Source: Membranipora membranacea
Lineage: Eukaryota > Bryozoa > Gymnolaemata > Cheilostomatida > Membraniporidae
DNA length: 64,000 nucleotides
Reading direction: 5' to 3'
Assembly: GCA_914767715.1 (NCBI GenBank)
Contig: OU612073.1
Span: 17,794,001 to 17,858,000 of the forward strand
The notes under the pieces are model-generated. The model did not search any database and was not told the origin of the DNA. It saw nothing but the letters and a program-made list of their open reading frames with translations. The position numbers and the translations under genes are program-made. Of this stretch, positions 35,401-47,400 are shown one piece after another (position 1 is the stretch's first letter; each line of letters begins with the position of its first letter).

Positions 35401-38400
35401 ATGGAGCGACAGCATTGTTTAATGAACCAAACAACTAAGATAGAGATACAGTAGTAATATGAGACACTTACCAACCGGAGTGGTTGTAGGTGTAGTTGTA
35501 GTAGTTGGCCTAGTAGTCGTAGTTGTTGTTGCTGAAATATAAACATACAGGTTGTAGTGCGGGCTTTAGGCAATATAGTGCTGTATAACAAGTGCTAAAT
35601 CTTCAAACAGATACTGGGCTATTTCTCAAACTGTGTCTTGATTTTTAGCGAACCGATTGACATTAAGAGCTATAACTTTCGGTTTGAGTGGAGATAAATC
35701 TTCTTCAAAGATCAAAAGCGTAAAAAAATGCATTCAGGTTCATTATAAAAGAATTATATATATAAGTATTTTGGTTGTGAATCTCATATAAACAATGCTG
35801 GGCAGCATACTATATATGCGACCTAAAGTCAATTGAGCAATAATGTACCGATTCCTCATCCGATTTGTTGCGCATAAAATTGGGAATTTACTGCAAATCA
35901 CAGAGCATAATAGTGCAGTAGGGAGCAAACTACATCTAGTAGGATTGAACAGCTACTACTAGGGTTAGAAACACTAGCCACTACGGTGAGCTACAAATAA
36001 CCATAACCAAACACCAGACAGATCATGCAACACTACAAACACAAACCAACACCAGTGCGAACACATCAAACAATCGCGATTACCATCGAATCAGTCTTGA
36101 ACTTGTTGGTGATATTTTACCAGGTGCACTTTCCTTTCACATGTACATGCATTTCTGTTTTAAGTGAAGATCGAATTCAACATATGTGGTTTTGCATCTA
36201 AGAGCCCACAAGTTTTGCTGGTGATTAATGCTTTGGGATGCTGAACCAACATGAAATGGCCATGCATTCTTACTGAGTTCGTTCACATCACTGGTTCCCT
36301 CCAGATGCCCTGTAGATGTGACTGCTTGTGGCGTAGTGGGTACAGGAAGTGTTGTACCCGATTCTACTGGAGTAGAGTTGTATGGCGAAATTGTAATTGT
36401 GACCGTGGGTTCTTCCTCAGAGCTGATATTGCTGGTCGGTGTTGGTGTTGTTGAGTCTTCAGTGGAACTTCCATCCAAATGGTAAGACAAGTCAGATGAC
36501 ATCCAATCAGAAAATTCTCTGGTGGAAATGGTAGTTGTCTTCTCAGCTCGGCCCGTATCCATGTCAGCACTAGTGAGACATTCATTTGTTGACGTACGAG
36601 GTGACTTAGTTGAAATTTCGTTTTCGGTCTCAAATGAGTGCCATTGTGTATTGATTAAAGGAGTAGAAGCAGAAACTCGATCAGCAGTATTTCCTTTAAT
36701 GTTTGCTGTTGCTGAATTCATTACATCATCATAACGTTGTGTAGCAGTGTTTGCTCTGGAGATATGCGATCTAATCGAGGTATCAGGTGTCATATAGCTA
36801 GAGTTGCTAGGGGTAAAAACTGTTATATTTGAAAAAATCCTTTCGGTCATATCAGTTGATGTGGATATGCCTGTTGTTGAGGGGATGATGTATTTCCTTG
36901 TTGGGTTGATCGAGGCATCAGTCATAGTTACTGCTTCAGTAGAGCCTCTTGCTTCGTTATAGATAGCCGTTTCCAGTGATGAAGTAGATGGTCTTGTAGT
37001 TGGTTCTGTACTGGTATAACCAGCATTAGGGTTGTGGACGGCGGGGGACGCAGTTATCCCCTTGATGTCCTGGAGGTTTGATGAGGCAAAACTAGTACCA
37101 TAAGACTGTGCGTTTACATCATTATTTTTGATAGATGAGGTGGTAGACGTGATGGTAGGAGAAAATGAGCGATTATACCCATCGATCGTATTAAAGGGCA
37201 CATCTGATGAGCCTATGATAATCAAAGATAGGGTTACTGAAAATCTCGGGTAAAAGTAATGCAAATTTGAATTGTTGTTGTAAGAGCCTTAGCATTGAAA
37301 GTTTGGGTAAATGCGAAGGTAAAACACCAGGTGACATAAAGATGATTTTTGATTAGGACTAAAAATTTAGAAATGGACAGTAATATGCCTAGTAATAGGG
37401 CCAATTTTGATGATGCACTTGCATGGTGAATTTCCTTTTAGTAGAAATTAGGATTATTCTCAGAATGACATGTGAAAAAACTAACTTGTGGTTGTTTTTA
37501 TAGCATCCAGAGTTGTGCTTTCTTGCCATGAACTGGCTGTAGCTGTTTCATGATGTCGAGAAGTGTGAACCTTATTTTTGTCAGTCTGGTTCATGTAAGG
37601 TAAAGTATATGAATAGTCTGTGGTATTTCGATCAACAGATGTTGTGCTGTTGGAATTTTTTGAACCATGGAGTTCAGACATATTAGCCATAATCTCAACT
37701 GTTGAAACACGTGTCACATTAAAACTCTGAGGGGTGGTCTTTGGTTGGTTGCCACTTTTATTATGGACAGTGGTTGACAGAATTCTGGTAATGCTATCAG
37801 CCAGAGTTGTATGGCTAATGCCAATGCTTCTTTGAGTGGAAGGTGTTGTAACATTGGCGCCATTCAAATTGCCAGCTGGAAATAGCAATAGAAGATTGGT
37901 AATCAGATAGATGTTCATATTGAAAAGGTAAATAATATTACTACCGAAATACCGACTAGCCGAGTTCATGCAGCAGATATTGGGAACGACAATTAAGGGA
38001 TCATGCTTAAATCATCCTATCATGCAACATTCCTGTATGTGATTTACCATTCTGTTGTGTTTGTGACGAGGTGACAACCATGCTGATGGGAGTTTGTGTT
38101 CCGCCAGAAGTGAATGTCGAGACTGGTGACACTGTGGTACCAGTGCTTATTTGGATGTTTGTGGTTGCTGCTCCATTACTTCCTGTAGTTGTTGAGCGAG
38201 CTGTTGCTGGTGGTGATGATATGGATTGTGAAAAATTGGTTGCAATGTTTGAAGTTGTGGCCATGAGTGTCGCTGTGGAACTGATCAAAGAGTTGGTGCT
38301 TAGTGTGGAAGAAGTTAATTTGGTTGGTGTGGTCAATATGGTGTTTGTATCTGTGGGAGGGGCGGTAGATATGCCAGCGGAAGCAGTTGATGTACCATTT

Positions 38401-41400
38401 TGGATTATTACAGTTGTTAGTGTTGATGTTCTTGTGTTCTGTTTTGTACTATCGATTGATTTTGAAGCTAGAATTAAATTTGAACATTATTTTTTGATGG
38501 TTATCTGACATAATTTTAGAATCAGTGGATTGAATTGAAATTAGCAGAAGAGCAGCCATGCAATTTTTGATCTTTTGATGGAACAAAATATACAACTGAT
38601 ATCACATCATAGTGTTGACAACAGCACCATATAGGCAGGTACTGTGTTTGACTATGATTACAAACTGATAATTTAAAGCTAAATTTTAATTTAAACTGAA
38701 ATAGCAGGTGGCACACTCACTGGTTGTCGGTGTGGAGGGTGTTGTGGTAGTGACTGTTGGGGTAAGGGCTGTTGTTGAGGTCATACTTGTTGTTGTTGGT
38801 GTTGTAGTTGTGAGTGCCATTGTAGTCGTAGAAGTTGTGGGCACTTTCGATGTGTGTTTTGTTGTGGTAGGCAAAGTTGTGGTGTTTATGGAAGATGTTG
38901 AAGTGGTCTTGGGTGTTATTGTAGTGGTTGTGGGTATCATTGTTGTAGTTGTCGTGGGTGTTATTGTAGTGGTTGTGGGTATAATTGTTGTAGTGGTTAT
39001 GGGTAATGTTGTAGTGGTTATGGGTGTTGTTGTGGTGGTTGTGGGCACTGTTGTTGTGGGAGTTACTGTAGTGGTAGTCAAAGTTGTGGATGGTGTTGTT
39101 GACATTATTGTCATAGTGGTTGAACTTGTGGTTGTTGTCTCTATAAATTGAAAGAGTTGATCAGAATTTCGGAGAAGAATGGGTGTACAGATACATTAAG
39201 GTTAACAACACGCTATGAAACTTTACGATGATTGGTCAAGTGAACAGTTTAGCACCCACAGATCACTCCACATAACACATCTGTTACTTCCGAAACACAA
39301 CCAGTGAATGTTTGGTTAACACAAGAACGCTACTAAGAATTAAACTTCTAGAAAGCAAAGGGCAAAAGCACTCAGATTGAAACTCACTGGTAGTCGTTGT
39401 AGAGGTCGCTGCAACAAGAAATAGATTTGTTTATTTTACTTGTAAGTTGTAAGAAAAGGTCAGTATCAAAAGCCTAGAAAAATGATAATAATGGAGTCGC
39501 TTTTCTATGGCTTTGTTATGAATTTGTTGTACAACATGAATGGTGCTAATTTCGAAAAAATTAATATCAAGCTTTCCTGACTTGCCGATTCCGACCCTTT
39601 CCATTCACATTAACTCAACAAAGATCTACTTCTACGGAGATGCATAAATCACAACACCTCAACATTCAGAACTCACTCGTAGGTGTTGTAGTTGTGGGCA
39701 TTGTAGTTGTGGGAGTTGTAGTTGTGGGCGTTGTAGTTGAGGGCGTTGTAGTTGTGGTGGTGGGCGTTGTAGTTGTGGTGGTGGGCGTTGTAGTTGTGGT
39801 GATGGGCGTTGTAGTTGTGGGCGTTGTAGTTGTTGTCGTGGGTGTTGTTGTTGTAGTGGGGGTTGTGGTAGTAGCTAAAAATGAGAGAACAGCACACACC
39901 CAAGATTAACATTCACCTCACCAAGTGACAAAGACACTGTCACAATAAGTAAAATTTATCATTAGTTGAGTGTTCCAGTGCAAATTTTAATCAATTTTAA
40001 TCTGAAACACAAATAGGGGCCCAACAACATATCATAACCTACTTGTGGTGGGTGTTGTAGTAGTTGTTGTGGGAGTTGTTGATGTTGTGGTTGTGGGTGT
40101 TGTAGTTGTGGTTGAAGTGCTTGTACTAGTAGCTAAAAGCAAAAGATTCAGGGACTTCACACAAAGCACAGCATTGCACCAAAAACTGTTATAACATGCA
40201 GAGTGAGCTAGAAGCAAACTAGAGGTAAAATATTTTCAGCTTGTCAAATTTGAAGCCCTTTCAATGAACCGTCTGTGTGACCTCAGATCCAACTTAATGA
40301 TATGACTAAGAAAAGTGAAGATGTGGTACGGAGGTGGTGAAGATCTTTGCACATAACTACGAAACAGGACCAGCATCACACAGCATCAATGTTATCACTA
40401 CAGATCTGCACCAAGTGGTAAGAAGTAACTAAACATGACTCACTACAACAAATTAATATGTGTATGGACATAAGACATACTTGTGGTTGTGGTCCGCCCT
40501 GCTGTTGATGGACAGCCGCAGTCTTCAACAGCAATATTATCCAGAGCATAGTCCGAGGTATGACTGTCTCCAACGACTCCGACAAATAATAGCTGTACGG
40601 AATAAAATTATGATAGGAGACATTTCAAACAAGACAAACATTACATATGGCATGCGACATTGAACTAGTACCATGAACCATTAACCAGAGTATGATAAGA
40701 GAACATGTCCTACTCTTTCTGATGCCTCGGCCTGATTTCAAAATCGCAATCAGACATATGAAGATTGTAAGCAGTCTGCATCCCTAAAAACACAATCGTT
40801 CTGTCAGATATAAAATTGTCTGCACCTGAATTTTTGAATGACAACTCCGACAGAGTATGCGTGAGTGTCCAGATTTATGAGTCATGACACAAGAATCAGA
40901 ACAGGTTCCCTAACATTAACAACATTACACACCCGTATGACATAACTCCATTTTGCAGCGCAAATAAGGGAGTCTATATCGAGTCTACATCAGAAGAGAC
41001 CACCTCACCATAATCTCTATTTTTAAACAACAGTATACATGTAGCTTACCCTGGTTTCGTGAGTAGTGTAGTAAGTTCGTCTGATATGCATCCATTCATT
41101 TCTACTGGTGACATTCAGATCCCACAGGGGCGTATCATACCCCTCCTCTAAAACCATTATACGATTCACTGAGGAACCATAGCCATGGTACCAGAAATCC
41201 AAATAGAAACATCCACATCTAGGCCAGAATTTTGGTGTGGCAATAATGCTTCTCCATCCAGGCTGCAATATAAATATTGGTGAGTCAGTATTTAGTCGGG
41301 GGATGTTAGTTTTGAAACAAAGTAATAATTTTGTTTAAATCGATCCTGATGTTATTCATCTGCGTTGTGTTTATTGACAACAAAATATAGATAGAAGGTA

Positions 41401-44400
41401 GATAGACAGAGTAGACTATTTGTGTGTATCCCGCTTTTCAATGTGTGGCTTGTAAATAATACGGATAGGCAGAGAGTAGTTTAAATACCAGATTGTCTCC
41501 TCCTGCTCCTTGCTGGATGAATAAAAGTGGAATTGATCAGATTTAAGAAGTAAAAACTTTCAGTTCACAGATGTATAGCATGACGAGACAAGACGTACAT
41601 GAACATCAATTCTCTCACTGCTGCAGACACAAACATAACTTGGAGTGACTCGAAGTGACCCAGAAAGTAAAGCGTTCCTTCTTATTTCATGGTCTTTTCA
41701 ACAATCACATATATTTTACAGACATAGTAGCATCCCTATGATACATGGAAATATTTAACCATACATCCTTTTAATTTCCGCTGATGGTTATTTTTTATCA
41801 GTAATAATCCGGAGCAATTGTTTACAAGTTGCTAGACAACTGAGTCCATTAAGCTGTTTGTTTTAGGAAAGCCAATATTGATTTCAGAATTCACAAATGG
41901 TCATGTCACTCAGTCAACTATATTCTGCTATGTATAGGCGTGCCCATCATTGCATAGTAGAGTAGAGCAGAGAATTTTAAAAAAACATTTAATCTTGAAA
42001 ATATTCTTGCTAGGCCTGTGCAGTATTTAGCAGCCAAAATACATGAAGAGTAGAATTTGCCTATGGCTCATGACTATTTCCCAATCTTAGACTCGAAGGA
42101 TATTACACCACTTGACACAGCAGCAAAATGACAATGCAAACATACTTTATTATCACTTTTATCTACGGGTGCATAAAACTTTAAACACACGCACGTTAAA
42201 AAGCTTCACATCAATTTAATCAGAGCTCTTCACCCTGCTTGCCCGGAAAAATTCCAGAAATAAGCAAGCAACAACCCTCTCAAAACCAAACAACATCATC
42301 CTGACTAAGGTACAAAATATTAGTCCACAAACCACATGAACTTTGAGCCTTACCTCTTGCTTTACAGACAAAGCCAGAATAAATTGGGGTTTGGTGACTA
42401 TTGACAAGATGTAGGGCTTGGAATACTTCCGTTCATTATGAAAACTGTCCCTATGAGCTGAATGACCAATCTGAAGGCTTCACGACAAGGTCAAGTTTGA
42501 GCTCTTAGGCCAGCCGAGACTGATATGGTTATTTCATAAGAAGCTTGTTGAAGTTTCTAAAGAGTAGCAATTTTTTTCATAGAGTGGAGTGCCACAAAAA
42601 ATCTCCCTAACACAGCATGTATATATATAAGGGTAGAAAACTACACTGTAACTAAAACCATGTCAAGCCATGATAGCTTATTCCAGACTTTAAAACTCAA
42701 GTCACAATGAAATCACAGGTTGGGGATCTAATCTATAAGCACCGTTACAAGTGAGACTCAAGTCATAAGATGTGACACAAGTCCCAAGCCTATCATACCG
42801 CTTGCACTACATCTATAGCCTTGTCATGCGCCTATTTTTCTTTGTTTTGGGGACAAAAAAAGTAGGCGCATGACAAAGCTACAACATCTCTATTATGACG
42901 CCGTCAGCGTATGAAGACACTTACATTAGTGAACGAGGCCTCAGTGTAGATGTAGTATCCCTGACTGGTACCTGTATCCTGATCTACAGAAGGACCTGTA
43001 TCAGTACTCTGAGTCTCTCCTCGGTTAGTCAGCCAGTCCAACTGTGACGTATAATAGGGAGTCACCAAATTACAGTAATCTCCATCCTAAAACAGAAAGA
43101 ACAGAACTGAATTAAAAACAAATGAAATTATTAACATTTTGTAACGGAGTCCAAGGTAATGCGATTTACAAATGTAACCTAATCCCATGTTTAAAAAATT
43201 TAATTTTGAAACGTGAGGAATACGGCGGTATTATATGTTTGTTGTACACAGCACAGAGCTAAGGTTACATAAAAGTTTGAAGGGCTGCATATGAAAGTGT
43301 AGTGTAGTTTTCTATCGTAGTTTTGATTTCTGTATTTGGAAGAGATTGATATCAGACTCAAGATATTTCTGTAAGAGCACTTACCCCAAATTTGCAGGTG
43401 ACTGGAAGACCATGAGCCACTAAGTCGGCGGTTTGGTTTGCATCACCTCTTCGGAAGACTAAGATATCATCTATAGCAATATCACCCTGAGGGCCGACTC
43501 CTCTTATACCTTCTACCACAACCTGCAAATACAAAATATAGTAATAATAAAGCTATATATACGTAGAGACAGAATACAAGTACATGGGAAGGGGAGATAA
43601 TCTACAGGTCTCGTCGCGAGGCTTTTTGTTAGTTTTGGGGGTAACAAAATATAAAAATAAGGCCGCATTACAAGGCTAATAATCTACAGGTCTTCAGTTA
43701 AATGTGATGAGAAGTTGGCAAAAAGGGTTACATAAACCAACATGCAATATTGAAGTGCTATATATGTGAAACACTAGCCTTGTCACGCACGCGGCTACTT
43801 TTTTGGTTTGGGGAGAAGCCGCGTGACCTTGACTTTAGGATCTTTGCCTAGCAAAACTTTCTGCAGCAGTGATTGAAATTTTTCTTAATCAAGCGGAGGG
43901 TAATGACCAGGGGTTTGATTTCTTAAAACATCAAAAGGCAGCAATTTTCTGCTCCCTCATTTAATTCCACCTTCATCAGCATTCTCAAAAAAGTACCACA
44001 CAGCAAGGTAGACAGTAGGTAAATATCAGCTGTCTTTTGGTATAAATAGCCTCATTTATTTCATTACAATCGATTTTAATTTCTTATACAAGGCACTTGA
44101 ATGAAGCTGCCATATTGTTCTTTGATATCAAAACATTTTGAATGTCATTATCCTACTACCAGGTAAAATATCAAGTCAAATTAATCATACACTTCACCAA
44201 ATGAGGGTCTTATGACACGAAATGGTACAAACAGGCTCAAGCTGGATTGGAAACACCCAGTTTTTCGTGTTGTTGCATTGATAGAATGGAATGAGAGTAT
44301 TTTGCTGACTAATTATACAAAGAGCAAGGGGTACGGACTGGTACTATACAAACATCAATACTGAAATGTGAGTATGTGTGGAAAATGAAGTAATTCTATA

Positions 44401-47400
44401 CAAGAAGTATGTATGGTATGGCGGTAATTAAGAAATTAGATGGATTAAAAAATTAAAATTCCAGTTACACCATATTCAACATATTCTTGGTAGTTTAGAC
44501 TTTCAAGTGATTCATCATTACAAATTTGATGACAGAGCCAATGTCAGCAAAAGTCAGCAGTGACCCATCAAAACAGTGAAATGCTGTTCGTTAGCCATAA
44601 TCTCACATGGCAGCCGATCTAACTCCGACATAAATCGTAGAAGTTGGGTGTGATGCGATGTGGTAGCTAGTAGTATAAATGTATTTAAGTAGTAACAGTA
44701 CTGTCTGCTTTATCTAGTCTGAGCTCCCAGACTCTTGCCCCCCCCCCCCCGTCTGACTCCCCCTCCCAGCTAACACTCTATCACGGGTACTCACCTCAAA
44801 GTTAATATTCTCTGAAATCTTCACTGCAGCTTGTGTCCATTGAGTTACTGTAGTGTTAAACTTAGAAGAGTGAAACCAGATAAGTTTGAGATAGTCTGAG
44901 CCTTGTGTGCGAGTGTACACATTGAGAACTCCGATCTGGTTACCCTCAGCGTGATACCAGAAGTCCATGTCATAGTTTCCCGGTAGCATGAGTGGAGTTG
45001 ACATACGAGCATTGTCATTCACAATCTGAAAAATTGAGAAGGGTTCTTCAGAAACAACTAGATTATATATATATAACAGCAATTGTATTGGAGAATTTCT
45101 CAAATGTTTTTTAAATCAAAATCTCTGATATACCGCTGCGAAAAATGCTGTTTTAATTTTCACTGTTTCTACACATTGAATAAGTTTAGGAAGAAAATTT
45201 TCCCTTTATAATGATATCAATTATTCATATTTTCATTTTATTGAATTGGCTAAAAGTTACGCAGTTGCTATTTTTTATGTCAGAATGTGTCTTTGCAAAA
45301 TCTTCTATCTTACCCTTGGGTCTGATGTTTCTATAAAGGCATAGTATCCCTGATCAGTACCCCTTGAGTGATCTACATCCGGCCCTGTGAACTTTGACTC
45401 TGTTGGGCCCTGATTAACGGTCCAATCAAATGTGTCATCTGGTGAACCCTCTTGTGTAAAACTGCAGACATTACCACTCTCAAAATTACATGTGAACGAA
45501 CTAAGCTGACCTGCAAAATAAAAATCAAAGTTAATAATATATTATGTTATTTATGGTAACATATTTTATATTTTTAGTGCAGGTTTTTCAGAGAGAATTT
45601 TTTGTCAGACTATTTAGTCACAAAACACATTATTGGTTGATCTCAAAGTCTGACAAAATTATCCAACCGAAAAATCTGACCGAAAAATTTCCAGTAGAGA
45701 TGAATCTAGCTTTTGTTTGGAAAACTTTGGATAATTACTAACAATCATGTGTTTGACTATTAAACTCATGTTAGTATTGTGACCCAAAACCTTTTGGTGG
45801 TAAAAAAAATGCATTTGATTTGCTTACAGCAATGATATGAGCCAAACCAATTGCATCAAGTAGCCCTGTGTAGAGGATTGTGCTGTTTCATAATAATATA
45901 GACTATATAATTTATTCATCTTATGATTCTAGATAAATAATTCAGTATATACGTATTATGGTTTGTCAGCACCTAGCTAGATGAAATAAAGCGAAAGTCA
46001 TGACATGTCACACTGAAGTCATGCGCTGACATGTAAGAGCAGCATGCCACGTCAGAGTGAAGTCAATCTACTTACCTAACGTCAGCGATGTGAAGCAGCA
46101 CAAGAGTAAGGCACCAACGGCTAAAAACAGAAAGTTATGAAAGCTCATTAATACATGATGCGGCTTGCTTTATAAGGTTTACTAGATAAGTATTGCCTTG
46201 TCACTCGGCTATTTTTTGTTTTTGTTTTGGGGGTAAAACAAGAAAAGTAGATATGCGAGAAGGCAATAATGAGCAGGATTGCAGGAGCGAGATTGCAGGA
46301 GCAGAAAACTCTGCAAAATACTTAACTGAGGCATTTACTAGATTTTCTGGTCAGTGTTACAAAAGGGAGCATGTGAAATACTCACTGGTTGCTGTTAGAG
46401 GACAAATATGGCCATTAATGACTCATAAGTCATATCATCACCTGCTGGGAAAGTTTACACAAACCCAGCGAATTCTCCAATCATGATAAACAGAACACAG
46501 ACGCAGATTTGAAGCCAGGCTCATAGTAGTGCAGAGTGGAGTTGACATTTTTGTAGTGCAAAATGTGGTAGGATTAGAAATTGTCAAGTGGGATAATTAG
46601 CCCAATCACCAAACAGAATTACAAGAACTGATTGTGTTCCGATGTAAAGTTATGCAATTATTGGTTGAGAACCCTAATTAGCCTTTCCAACATAGCAGGT
46701 TGATACCTTAATGTGGGCTGCGAAGGTGTGACAATTAAATGGATCTTACGATAGGGCATAACCTGAAGTATTATCTGTATTACATAAACAGCCTGGACTT
46801 GGTGACAAATTGATAATATAAGCACTGCTGTGTCAATTTCTTTTTCATACTGTTCCAGAACTAGATCCAAATAAATACAATTAGAACAGCTGCTGAAACC
46901 AACAAGAACAAACAGGAACAAAAATATTGACATGAAACATATTTTTCCTGAAGAGCGAGATATGCTTGGCCCAAATCTTTGCTGTAGATTAAAATTCAGG
47001 CGCGTCCGATATGACTCTGCATCATTAAATGAAGCATAAAATCCAAACTGTTTTTGTTGATAGGAATTGTCATCTCATTAGATCAGATGAAGCTGTGAAT
47101 AAAACTAAGAATAATTCTAATTCAGTCAGAAGACAATAATAAATCAATATTTGATTAAAAGAAGGACAGTCTAAAGAAGGGCTTCCCAGTCTAAATTAAT
47201 CGTGCTAATGAGTCAACAAGTATTTGTAGCCGAAGAAACAAAAGAGAGACACAAAAGAGAACATGATGTTATTGTCCAGTAGTAAACTGTAGTGCCTAGT
47301 AATATACAAAAATGAATATTGAAGCCCAAGTGCTGAACAACTCTTAACTGAAGCCAAGGGAAACAATTTAACTTAACAAGCTTGATATTCAAAGTTGCAC

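Larger units (their letters stand above)
41050..45510 (-). other. MAM1 and MAM2 coding exons
   Basis: MAM1 starts CNFESGNVCSF, continues through DMDFWYHAEG and ends DIAIDDILVF (exons 45314-45510, 44795-45025, 43385-43522). MAM2 starts in the same last exon at CKFGDGDYC and continues through YLDFWYHGYG (41050-41262) to DYALDNIAVEDC in exon 40481-40592. A 24-nt microexon at 41489-41512 (QGAGGDNL) has a proper acceptor and donor and keeps phase; it is the least certain exon. The two domains are adjacent without a CUB between them, unlike the later repeats. Confidence 0.75.

Noticed and set aside
38708-39151. Val-rich open frame on the plus strand (also 39640-39909)
   Set aside because: It is the complement of Thr-rich stalk exons, which have splice sites and phase on the minus strand; poly-Val is the expected antisense of poly-Thr codons.
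45544-45741. 65-residue open frame on the plus strand
   Set aside because: Lies in an intron, AT-rich, no similarity recognised.
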